DNA of 64,000 nucleotides from contig CAKZLB010000076.1 in NCBI GenBank assembly GCA_937124965.1, positions 1-64,000 of the forward strand, read 5' to 3'. The notes under the pieces are model-generated. The model had not been told where the DNA came from. It saw only the letters and a program-made list of their open reading frames with translations, and made no database searches. The translations under genes and the position numbers were made by a program. This stretch comes from an uncultured Bacteroidota bacterium (GTDB lineage Bacteria; Bacteroidota; Bacteroidia; NS11-12g; UBA9320). Numbering within the stretch: the stretch's first letter is position 1; every line of letters begins with the position of its first letter. This document shows positions 54,901 through 64,000 of the stretch, piece by piece.

Positions 54901-57032
54901 TATTTTACAAAAGGAATATTGCTTCTCAAACCATCATATTCAATCAATAACACATACGCTCCACTTGAAATGCTCAGATTGAGATTTATCTCTTGAATAT
55001 TCTGGTATTCTTTCTTCACAACAAACTGACCGATTTCGTCAACCAAGGTGAGTTGAACATTTTCATACTGCATACCCATGTCAATTGTCAAAGCTCCAGA
55101 AGTTGGGTTAGGATATACTTTGATAGTTGGGCGATTTGGATTAGTCACAAGGGTATCATAACTCGACACCGCATAACACTCGGATGTTGACTCACAACCA
55201 GCCTGCGAAATTGTCACAGCATATCTTCCATTATTTTGTGCGACAAAAGACTGATTCGTTGCACCTTTAATTGGTTCAGATGTCTCGCAGTCAATCCACT
55301 GATATTCAGCATCGTCATTGTTTGACGTTAATAGCGAATCTGAGACACGGATAGATGTGTCAAGATCTATTACAGTAAGATTAAAAACCACTGTTGAGTC
55401 GCAGTTATATGGGCCAACGTTGGTAAATACTTCGATAGCACCTTGAACTGGAAACGTGTACTCTGTTCCGTTGAGTGTTATAGTGTCACCTTTGCAAATC
55501 GTTGCATCAAACTTACTCTCCTTTTCCTCTAACACAGTGAGACGAGTTTCAATGACACTATCACAACAAGAAACAGTGATTGTATCGTAAAAAACTCCGC
55601 TTGTATCAATCCACTCACCTTTTATCATAATTCGATCTCCGGAGCAGATGCTGACTTCTTTAATTGTGTTTGGTTTATCACAAGTTGATTCTACAAGTTT
55701 TAAACCCGTCAATACAATTCCGTTGCTCCCATTTGTAGCATTGTTGCTCGCACCAATAGTACAATTACTTTGGGCGGAACTTAGGATAACGCCCGAAGAA
55801 CCTCCTTGATTTGAAACGTTTACTGAAGTAGGTTGTAGAGCTTTTGAAAACCAAACCACTCCTCCTGCACCACCGCCTCCTGGGCCATTGCAATTGACGG
55901 TCGATAAATTTTCTACATATCCACCATCACCTCCTTTAGCAGTAATGTTTAACTGACCGATGAAAGAATTCACTTGTAACAATGCCGTTCCAGCAGCTCC
56001 ACCACCACCAGCACCATCTAATGAAGTATCCGAAACAATATCACCACTGACATTAATTGTATTATTATTTGATACAAGTGAATCTGCAACTAGAAAAACG
56101 ATTCCGCCGCCATTACCACCTGAAGTAGCTGCGTTCGCATTATCTTCATGACCAGCTCCTCCTCCACCTCCCATGAAAACGCGATTATCGATGGTTGAGT
56201 AATTGTTTTGCTTTCCACCAATGCCTGGAGCAGTTGCTCCGCATTTGAACGCAGATGATCGTATTCGTTGACCACCAAAACCTCCTGCAGTTGCATTAGC
56301 TCCTCCTCCTCCACCACTATTGTGATCATTGCCACCACCGCCGCCATTTGCCTGAGGTCCACGTCCACCTGTCTTTCCGGTGATATATTTTGCAATACCC
56401 TCGCCTTTCATCGCACCCTCTCCAGAATTTATGTCGTAATAGTACTCATCAACAAAAAAGAACCATACACATGGATATGAAGATGTTGTGGTTTGTCCAC
56501 CGCGAAAACCTATACCTTGCAGATTTATATCATCCTGTAGTGCCAATTTTCCAGAACACTTTAATGCCAACACTCCTCCTGTTTTTCCATCCCAAGGCTT
56601 TGCTTGTAATGGAGCAGTAACAACAGCGTCAGTGTAACTAGGAACTTGAACTAACTGCACGTTACCATCAATCGAATAGGACCTAGAAATGGCAGTGACG
56701 ATAATTTGAGAGTCATTTAGAATATTACAAACTGAGGTAAACTCATAGTTCCCTGCATTCTTCATCGCTGTAATATCTCCAAAGCTAGACGTATTCGTTT
56801 CGTCAATAATTGCCCCTTGCATTTGAATTATAAGAACCTCATCTGAAACAGTTAAGTTTCTTGTAGTTTCCATAGTTATCGTGTCTCCTGATATCATTGA
56901 CACTCGTTCATAGGAATTTACAACCCCAGAAATCATAGTTGTTTGCGCCAAACCGACAGAATAGCTAAGCATGGTTATGAATATGACAGAGAAATACCTC
57001 AAGATGATATCATTCAAATAATAGACTTTCAA
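54897..57032 (-). CDS. Large T9SS-secreted glycine-rich protein
   Basis: 711 residues with a signal peptide (ILRYFSVIFITMLSYSVGLAQ). A long middle segment (about 210-370) is packed with GGG motifs (GGGGGNDHNSGGGGGANAT and similar). Cys-bearing beta domains follow (CDSVIETRLTV, CDSTVVFNLTV). The C-terminal T9SS type A sorting domain starts VYPNPTSGALTIDM. It is exported through the type IX system, probably to the surface. It starts with TTG at 57032 (or TTG 57017). Function unknown; the Gly-rich part suggests a flexible surface or adhesin-like role. Confidence 0.85.
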   Translation of the reverse strand: MKVYYLNDIILRYFSVIFITMLSYSVGLAQTTMISGVVNSYERVSMISGDTITMETTRNLTVSDEVLIIQMQGAIIDETNTSSFGDITAMKNAGNYEFTSVCNILNDSQIIVTAISRSYSIDGNVQLVQVPSYTDAVVTAPLQAKPWDGKTGGVLALKCSGKLALQDDINLQGIGFRGGQTTTSSYPCVWFFFVDEYYYDINSGEGAMKGEGIAKYITGKTGGRGPQANGGGGGNDHNSGGGGGANATAGGFGGQRIRSSAFKCGATAPGIGGKQNNYSTIDNRVFMGGGGGAGHEDNANAATSGGNGGGIVFLVADSLVSNNNTINVSGDIVSDTSLDGAGGGGAAGTALLQVNSFIGQLNITAKGGDGGYVENLSTVNCNGPGGGGAGGVVWFSKALQPTSVNVSNQGGSSGVILSSAQSNCTIGASNNATNGSNGIVLTGLKLVESTCDKPNTIKEVSICSGDRIMIKGEWIDTSGVFYDTITVSCCDSVIETRLTVLEEKESKFDATICKGDTITLNGTEYTFPVQGAIEVFTNVGPYNCDSTVVFNLTVIDLDTSIRVSDSLLTSNNDDAEYQWIDCETSEPIKGATNQSFVAQNNGRYAVTISQAGCESTSECYAVSSYDTLVTNPNRPTIKVYPNPTSGALTIDMGMQYENVQLTLVDEIGQFVVKKEYQNIQEINLNLSISSGAYVLLIEYDGLRSNIPFVKY

Positions 57033-57227
57033 ATCTAAGTATTTATAAATGGTCTTGAAACCTTAGAAGATTGATAGATTAGGTTCTGTGCGATGAGTTT
57101 TAAATTGTATTGATGATAAACTTTTCACCCTTATAGTAAATATGACTTTAAGTTGATTACATTTGTTTAACATGACAGTGATATTCAATTTATAAGTCAT
57201 TGTCTTTAATGATATAATTTAATAAAT

Positions 57228-58025
57228 ATGAAAAAAGTAGTACTCCTTTTAATCTCAGTAAGTTGCTTAACCTTGAGTTATGGACAAAATGTACCTATTG
57301 ATTTTGAAGCTGGTGGACATGGAGCTGATTGGAATTGGAAAATGTTTGAAAATGACAGTGATCCTGCAATTGAAATCGTTGATAATCCAGACAAAACAGG
57401 TTACAACACATCATCAAAATGTGTAAAATTTACAGCACTAAAAGCTGGAAAACCATACGCAGGATGTGAGTCCTTGCATGGAGCAGGTATTGGCACTTGG
57501 ACCATTGACGCAACGAACTCTACAATCCGAATTTCTGTATGGAAATCAACAATTAGCGACGTAGGAATCAAATTAGTACGAGCTGACAATTGGTCACTCG
57601 GAGAAATTAAAATACCAAACACGAAGGTTAACGAATGGGAACAACTCACTTTTGACTTTTCTGCTCATATCGGAAACACGTATGATCAAATCGTAATCTT
57701 TCCAGACTTTTCAGAAAGGTCGGAAGATCAAGTAATCTATTTTGACAATATTTACGGAGACGTAGCAACAAACAGTTCTGTTGAAACAGTTAAGACTAAT
57801 TTCATTACTGTAAGCTCGAAAACGGCTACGGATGAAGTAATTGTACGAGCTAACAATCAAATTGACAATGTGAACATTTACACTTTAAACGGTGTACTTG
57901 TAAAAACACAAGGTAACGTTGATTCAACTGAATCTACTATAAACGTGAGCGAATTAAGTGCAGGGATGTACATCCTTAAAGCGACTGTTGACGGACAAGT
58001 AGTTACAGAAAAGTTCCTCAAATAG
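57228..58025 (+). CDS. Small T9SS-secreted protein with carbohydrate-binding-like domain
   Basis: 265 residues: a signal peptide (KKVVLLLISVSCLTLSYGQ), then a beta-sandwich-like domain (VPIDFEAGGHGADWNW, CVKFTALKAGKPYAGCES, VIYFDNIYGD) as in carbohydrate-binding proteins of this phylum. The C-terminal T9SS-type domain has NVNIYTLNGVLVKTQG and ends in EKFLK. It is likely surface exposed or released. Exact ligand unknown. Confidence 0.8.
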   Translation: MKKVVLLLISVSCLTLSYGQNVPIDFEAGGHGADWNWKMFENDSDPAIEIVDNPDKTGYNTSSKCVKFTALKAGKPYAGCESLHGAGIGTWTIDATNSTIRISVWKSTISDVGIKLVRADNWSLGEIKIPNTKVNEWEQLTFDFSAHIGNTYDQIVIFPDFSERSEDQVIYFDNIYGDVATNSSVETVKTNFITVSSKTATDEVIVRANNQIDNVNIYTLNGVLVKTQGNVDSTESTINVSELSAGMYILKATVDGQVVTEKFLK

Positions 58026-58047
58026 AACCAATTATTACACAAATAGA

Positions 58048-58085
58048 AAAGCAGCTTAGAACACCTCTAAGCTGCTTTTTTTTTC
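58048..58085 (+). terminator. Terminator of the T9SS cargo gene
   Basis: AAGCAGCTTAGA pairs with TCTAAGCTGCTT and is followed by nine T. It lies about 25 bases after the stop. Confidence 0.9.
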
Positions 58086-58105
58086 AACCTACTAGCCATG
58101 GCGTT

Positions 58106-58690
58106 TCAACGTTTCACAGCAACCTTATCACCAATGTTTCGCTTGAGAAAGTCCAACACTTTCGCTGGTTGAGCAATTAAGAAATATCCATACTCGACCG
58201 TGTCTCCATTTGTATGAAAGATTAATTCTGAGTCTGAAACCTCAACTTTATCAATCTGGTCATAAACAAGCTTTTTATCACGTCCATATCTTTTGTAAAT
58301 CAGATGATCTTGGAATAAAAGTAATTCATAATCATGATAAACGGTCAAACTAATTACCACGTGTAAAACACCTAAATAGCCCAATGTCCCTAATCCAAAA
58401 TAAGATATACTGTAACTTGATGGATTAAAACCCATTGTAAAAAACACTACCCCCAAAACCGCACTTAAAACGTTAAATAAACTATTGAAACGGTTATTTT
58501 TCTTCAACTTAATGGCTTTCATACTTCTTGAAAGTGATCTGAATTTCAAGTGGTCGTACATAAAAAAGGCGGATAATAAAAATGTCCCTATCGGAAGCAT
58601 TACACCAGTGTTAAAGAGTTTAAACACTCCATATGTCACCAAGTAAATACCAATCACCAACACTTGTTTTACAATAATTTTCATCGGCAC
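58106..58690 (-). CDS. Membrane protein with bacterial PH-like C-terminal region
   Basis: 194 residues: two helix pairs in the first 115 residues (VLVIGIYLVTYGVFKLF, IGTFLLSAFFMY, FNVLSAVLGVVFFTMGF, GTLGYLGVLHVVISLTVY). The soluble end has ELLLFQDHLIYKRYGRDKKL and YDQIDKVEVSDSELIFHTNG, patterned like bacterial PH domains. Function unknown. It lies 24 bases downstream of the oxidoreductase gene on the same strand. Confidence 0.55.
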   Translation of the reverse strand: MPMKIIVKQVLVIGIYLVTYGVFKLFNTGVMLPIGTFLLSAFFMYDHLKFRSLSRSMKAIKLKKNNRFNSLFNVLSAVLGVVFFTMGFNPSSYSISYFGLGTLGYLGVLHVVISLTVYHDYELLLFQDHLIYKRYGRDKKLVYDQIDKVEVSDSELIFHTNGDTVEYGYFLIAQPAKVLDFLKRNIGDKVAVKR

Positions 58691-58714
58691 GGTTTCGCTT
58701 TAACTCGGTTTATG

Positions 58715-59704
58715 TTAAAATGTTTTCAATTTTTTATAACTAGACTTAATATGCACAATCACACTTCCTGTCTTCTTGCCTTGCATGACGTATTCATAAG
58801 CTTTAGCAATGTCATTTATGTTATATTTTCGGTCAATTACAGGTTTCAACTTCTTTGTTGCTAATTGGTTTTGGATGAAAGGCAACGTTTGTTTAATGGG
58901 AAAAGGAACCGGAAAAACAACTTTCTTTTTCCCTGTTATCGCACTTCGAATAGCAAAAAACACATTTTGTGCAAATGGACCTAATTCAGAAGAAATATAG
59001 ACACCATTTTCGGTTAACAACGATTTACATTTCCCAAATGTACTTTTTCCAACGGCATCAAAAATGTAATCATAGGTTGCAGGTAGTTTAGTAAAGTCGT
59101 CTTTAGTGTAATCAATAACCTTATCAGCACCGAGAGACTTTATTAAATCGATGTTTGGGGTGTTAGCCGTTGCGGTAATGTGAACATCAAACTGTCTGAC
59201 AAACTGCATTAGCGTGGATCCAATTCCACCTGTTGCCCCATTGATAAACACTTTTTGTCCTGATCGAATTTCAACTTTATGAATAAACGAATAAGCATAA
59301 TGTCCGCCTTCAACGCTTGCTGCCGCATTTTTATAATCAACACCATCAGGAATTGTAAGCATATTTCCATCATGTTTCAAAACCATATACTCTGCTTGTG
59401 ACTCTAGGCCCGTATCAAAAAAGCCAAACACTTTGTCACCCCTTTTGAAATGCATTACCCCTTTTCCAACTTCGACAATATCACCGGCAAAGTCAGTCCC
59501 TAAAATAGGTTTTTGTGGTTTTAAAAATCCAAGAACAAAACGCATGATAAACGGCTTAGCAGTAAGATTGGCGCAATCTGTTCGATTGACGGTGGTTGCT
59601 TTGACCTTAATTAACACCTCAGCATTGGCTGGAACTGGTCTTGCGACCTCTTCAACTGTTATGACCGAAGGTGAACCATACTTTTTGCGAATCGCTGCTT
59701 TCAT
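58715..59704 (-). CDS. Zinc-free MDR-type NAD(P)H quinone oxidoreductase-like
   Basis: 329 residues of the medium-chain dehydrogenase/reductase family. The N-terminal GroES-like fold includes ILGTDFAGDIVEVGKG, and the Rossmann motif is INGATGGIGSTLMQFVRQF. The zinc-binding pattern of alcohol dehydrogenases is not visible, so a quinone oxidoreductase-like role with NADPH is more likely. Soluble. Reaction inferred from family only. Confidence 0.88.
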   Translation of the reverse strand: MKAAIRKKYGSPSVITVEEVARPVPANAEVLIKVKATTVNRTDCANLTAKPFIMRFVLGFLKPQKPILGTDFAGDIVEVGKGVMHFKRGDKVFGFFDTGLESQAEYMVLKHDGNMLTIPDGVDYKNAAASVEGGHYAYSFIHKVEIRSGQKVFINGATGGIGSTLMQFVRQFDVHITATANTPNIDLIKSLGADKVIDYTKDDFTKLPATYDYIFDAVGKSTFGKCKSLLTENGVYISSELGPFAQNVFFAIRSAITGKKKVVFPVPFPIKQTLPFIQNQLATKKLKPVIDRKYNINDIAKAYEYVMQGKKTGSVIVHIKSSYKKLKTF

Positions 59705-59758
59705 AAGGATATTACCAAGCAGTACAATAACAATTATAATTTGAGTAGTTCACAACAA

Positions 59759-60352
59759 TCATTTTCGTTCTTCCAGAAGATCTTTAGCTGCGGCAACAGC
59801 ATTAGGATTTAGAGTATAGTTTTCCGCAATTTTAAGTAATTCCTCATTCGTCTTTTTTGAAAAGTTTTCTTTGAATGCGTTTCTTTGCTTTTTCTCGTAG
59901 GTTAATTTGTTCTCTTTACCTCTAACCATACGTAACACCCATTTAATGAACTTGGAAAAATATCCTCTATTCATAAGAATATGAATTACCAACAAAAGTA
60001 AAAATACAACATCAAAATGTACCTGAAGCTCTGCAATTCCAAAAGATACATCTGTGCGCACTGGAAGGCAGTTTGCTAAACGAAGTGTGCCTAAGATCAA
60101 AAGTATAAAAGTAGCCTTTTGTCCATAGTCAAATCTTATAAATGCTAAGACTGTTGCTAAAACCAGAAGAGAATAACCTAGTCCATATGAAATAATCGTC
60201 TGTGCTTCGGTAAAATATACACCAAAAAATAGTTGAATTACAGCCCCAATCCAGAGAAGGATCAGCACAACCCAGTTTTTTAGTGTTGGGTTAGGTTTTT
60301 TGGGCGAGAATTCTATAACTTCATCATCAAGCAATTGGTCTGATTCTTTCAT
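59759..60352 (-). CDS. Membrane protein of unknown function
   Basis: 197 residues with three to four hydrophobic helices (WVVLILLWIGAVIQLFFGVY, IISYGLGYSLLVLATVLAF, VVFLLLLVIHILMNRGYF). The basic C-terminal part (KENKLTYEKKQRNAFKENF) ends in a short coil with AAAKDLLEER. No family recognised. Confidence 0.5.
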   Translation of the reverse strand: MKESDQLLDDEVIEFSPKKPNPTLKNWVVLILLWIGAVIQLFFGVYFTEAQTIISYGLGYSLLVLATVLAFIRFDYGQKATFILLILGTLRLANCLPVRTDVSFGIAELQVHFDVVFLLLLVIHILMNRGYFSKFIKWVLRMVRGKENKLTYEKKQRNAFKENFSKKTNEELLKIAENYTLNPNAVAAAKDLLEERK

Positions 60353-60410
60353 TTTTTTCGATTATTATTCGAAAAAACATCAATTGAATTAAAAAGAGCT
60401 CAAAAACTAT

Positions 60411-62027
60411 TTATTTCTGTATCACCACTTTTTGGGTTGCTTTTTCAGATGGAGTTTCAATACTAATTAGATAAGTTCCTCCGTTTTCAAATCCTTTCAG
60501 TGCACTTGTGAAAACATTAACACCCACATGTAAATTGGTTAGTACTTTTTCTTCTAGCTTTTGACCATTTTGGTTATAAACGGTAATCACAGTTTCTTCA
60601 ATGTCACGTAGGTTAAAGCGAATCGACAAATGCCCATTGCTTGGGTTTGGATAAACTTGCATTTTTAAACTACCTATACTTTGTTCGTTGAGTTGATCTA
60701 TGTTTGAAGATCCATTTTTAACAATGTATACCTTAAAAACCTGGTTGCTGGCCGAACTTTGAGTTCCGTTATTCGTGAAAAAGATATTGGCTTCTGTACT
60801 ACTGATTCCACCATAAATATAGCCCACCAATGTACTATCCGATGTAAAATCGTCAAAGTTAAAAACTCCATTATTATAGGAAGGAACTTTCTCATTTGGA
60901 ATAAATTCAGCGCTTGCGCCCATCAACGATGGCATTTCAATAGGTAATTTATATTCGGCCATGCTTCCATTCGACGTTCGAGTAACTCGAGCAATAGTTT
61001 TTACAAAAGGAACGTCGTTATCTTGAATTAAGGTTCCAGCGCTGTCATAATATTGCGCAATTCCACCGAAGAATATGTTATGCATTTCGTTATCATTCGT
61101 AGCATAAATAGGAACTACGGCCCCATGATAATGATTATAATACTGCTGAAAGTTTTTGTCAACGGCATAACTTGAACTATCCACAGTAACGGAACTTAAA
61201 AACGGTAAATCTAGTGTTGGTTGAAACACTCCTGAAAATATTGTAATTCCCTCTTCCCCATTTGGTAAAATTTGTGGTACAGCATTATAATCACGTCGGT
61301 GCAAATTTGCTGCGTCAATCATTGGTGTGAGATGTGTAACTTTTATCGTGGTTCCATCATCAATAAGTGTAAACTTACGTATTGCTTCGGTATACTCTTG
61401 TGTATAACTTCCACCACCCATTGGGTTGTAATCCCCGTCAAACTTATTGCCACAGAGTAGGTAATATGTGTTGTTTATTTTTTTAAGATGGCCACCGGTA
61501 ACCGCAAATTCATTATCCGTTATTTGTCTAAAGTGATTAACAATCGACTTAGAATTAATAACTGCATCTATGACAGAAGGAACATCTACTGCTGTTAATT
61601 GATTAAATGTCATTCTCCTATTCGTTGCAGCATTAAACCCATACCCTCCAATTATATATAGATAATCTCCGTCCTGGTGAAACTCCATATTTGTCGAGCT
61701 CATTTGTTCTTGAAGGGCTGTCGACAATGAAGTGATTGACATCGTCCAACGTTTTTTAGCAATGGGATCGACGACTATCAGTTGATTATTATTTCCAGCA
61801 ACATCAAAAGCTGCCCATGGTTGACGTCGGTGAAGGCCATCTAAGCGGCCACCAATAATTAACCATTTACCATCGTGCTGTCCGAATGCATAGGCTTGAA
61901 GTCCACCTAAGTCAGTTACCGACATAGGTTCCATATGAACGGTAAAAGGAGCGACTTGCGAGTAGCTTAAAAGACTTAATAATAATAGGGAAACTGCTGC
62001 AGTTAATTTTGCTGTAATATTTAACAT
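60411..62027 (-). CDS. T9SS-secreted beta-propeller-like protein
   Basis: 538 residues with a signal peptide (AKLTAAVSLLLLSLLSYSQ). The body is rich in repeated G-G-x-aromatic strands (LIIGGRLDGLHRRQPW, LYIIGGYGFNAATNRRM, FAVTGGHLKKINNTYYL), like Kelch propeller blades. The C-terminal T9SS type A domain begins VYPNPSNGHLSIRF and ends QKVVIQK. It is exported to or past the surface. No catalytic signature seen. Confidence 0.85.
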   Translation of the reverse strand: MLNITAKLTAAVSLLLLSLLSYSQVAPFTVHMEPMSVTDLGGLQAYAFGQHDGKWLIIGGRLDGLHRRQPWAAFDVAGNNNQLIVVDPIAKKRWTMSITSLSTALQEQMSSTNMEFHQDGDYLYIIGGYGFNAATNRRMTFNQLTAVDVPSVIDAVINSKSIVNHFRQITDNEFAVTGGHLKKINNTYYLLCGNKFDGDYNPMGGGSYTQEYTEAIRKFTLIDDGTTIKVTHLTPMIDAANLHRRDYNAVPQILPNGEEGITIFSGVFQPTLDLPFLSSVTVDSSSYAVDKNFQQYYNHYHGAVVPIYATNDNEMHNIFFGGIAQYYDSAGTLIQDNDVPFVKTIARVTRTSNGSMAEYKLPIEMPSLMGASAEFIPNEKVPSYNNGVFNFDDFTSDSTLVGYIYGGISSTEANIFFTNNGTQSSASNQVFKVYIVKNGSSNIDQLNEQSIGSLKMQVYPNPSNGHLSIRFNLRDIEETVITVYNQNGQKLEEKVLTNLHVGVNVFTSALKGFENGGTYLISIETPSEKATQKVVIQK

Positions 62028-62125
62028 GTTGATATTTATTTAAAATAATATAGAATACAAAAATAATAGACCAAAAAGTAAATGCCACTGATATCTATCG
62101 TGTGCAATAATGACAAATGATAGGA

Positions 62126-62542
62126 TTACGTGTTCTGGTGACTCCCTTTTGCAACCTTCACTTCAACGCTAATTAAAACAACTACCAACAGAATTTCAAC
62201 AAGAAGATATGCCCAACCTAACACGGTGATTTGTCGGTAATGAAAAATGGCAGCAAATAATGATATCAAGCAATATAGACTATTCAATAAGGCAATGTGT
62301 TTTAATGACTTTCTGAAATCAATATTTTTCGTTACGTAACAAAATCCATCAAATAACGCAAACACTAAAGGAAAAATAGCTAAGAAATAAAGAGTGGTTT
62401 TCGGGATTCCAAATACGTTCACATATGCGGGTAATACTGCACTTAAAAAGAAGCCAGACACCAAAGCACCAGCACCATCGATGAGGTGTAGGTTACGCGG
62501 TGAGATTACAAATTTGTTTAGTAACTCACCCAGTACTTTCAT
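62126..62542 (-). CDS. Small four-helix membrane protein
   Basis: 138 residues with four hydrophobic helices (VSGFFLSAVLPAYVNVF, LYFLAIFPLVFALFDGF, IALLNSLYCLISLFAAIF and AYLLVEILLVVVLISVEV). It is a compact inner-membrane protein of unknown function. It lies 53 bases downstream of katG on the same strand and could be read with it. Confidence 0.5.
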   Translation of the reverse strand: MKVLGELLNKFVISPRNLHLIDGAGALVSGFFLSAVLPAYVNVFGIPKTTLYFLAIFPLVFALFDGFCYVTKNIDFRKSLKHIALLNSLYCLISLFAAIFHYRQITVLGWAYLLVEILLVVVLISVEVKVAKGSHQNT

Positions 62543-62595
62543 AATGATTAAAAAGCTTAATCAACCTTAAACCTTTAGATAATTTCCATTTTGCA

Positions 62596-64000
<1,405 letters not shown>

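Noticed and set aside
56090-56395. Long frames inside the Gly-rich T9SS gene
   Set aside because: Repetitive GGG codons produce open frames in other phases; the frame with signal peptide and sorting domain is the real one.

Overview
The window comes from an AT-rich bacterial chromosome of the phylum Bacteroidota, most likely a marine Flavobacteriia-type organism. The evidence is three secreted proteins with type IX secretion (T9SS) C-terminal sorting domains (YPNP(T/S)xG or a related beta-sandwich tail), a lycopene cyclase, WG-repeat and YwqK/MORN-like proteins, RDD, GIDE-like and DUF6498 membrane proteins, and lipoboxes ending ..SC. Codon use and gene style are even along the window, and no ribosomal RNA, prophage or CRISPR array is visible.

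Layout. 1-668: start of a leftward gene cut by the window edge, then a non-coding stretch with three REP-like hairpins. 669-10010: a mostly leftward run holding an M16 peptidase, a TSP3/SPOR envelope protein, an iron-sulfur CDGSH protein, pirin, an SRPBCC protein, a hydrolase and membrane proteins. 10273-14268: a signalling block of an AraC-type response regulator, a single-domain receiver and a PAS/PAS histidine kinase. 14721-17064: an HpaII-like type II restriction-modification pair, followed by tRNA-His. 17709-26761: a large TPR protein, ppx-ppk1 for polyphosphate, an outer-membrane protein, an O-antigen ligase-like protein and a LysM/RlpA-like protein. 26889-30370: an NfeD-type protease, a family 9 glycosyltransferase and lycopene cyclase. 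31328-34648: a phosphatase, then an ergothioneine set (egtB, egtD and a racemase-like gene). 34950-39668: a divergent pair of repeat proteins and a cupin. 39676-40465: a GNAT/DUF1778 toxin-antitoxin pair with a MITE-like element upstream. 40939-43476: a membrane protein and htpG. 44163-45312: a non-coding array of REP-like hairpins. 45320-51115: a Crp-family regulator, SRPBCC, an S9 peptidase, an orphan CdiI-like immunity protein and a thioredoxin pair. 51116-52334: a RAYT (REP-associated tyrosine transposase) bracketed by the same hairpins. 52335-64000: membrane proteins, T9SS cargo, an MDR oxidoreductase and the C-terminal part of KatG, which runs off the right edge.

The most notable content is a candidate REP/RAYT system. 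An 18-nt hairpin, GTCGGTGTTTTCACCGAC, recurs at three separated places: 322-440, 44220-45212 and around 51231-52289. It usually has an ACGCC-like lead a few bases 5' of the stem. The only Y1-type transposase in the window lies inside one of these clusters, with its stop codon 3 bp from a perfect hairpin. In the large array, inverted hairpin pairs sit in a tandem 313-bp repeat that looks recently duplicated. A second, unrelated repeat family is a 256-bp MITE-like element at 40542-40797, whose right end recurs as a perfect 47-nt copy at 10081-10127.

All gene assignments come from reading motifs in the translated sequence. No database search was run.
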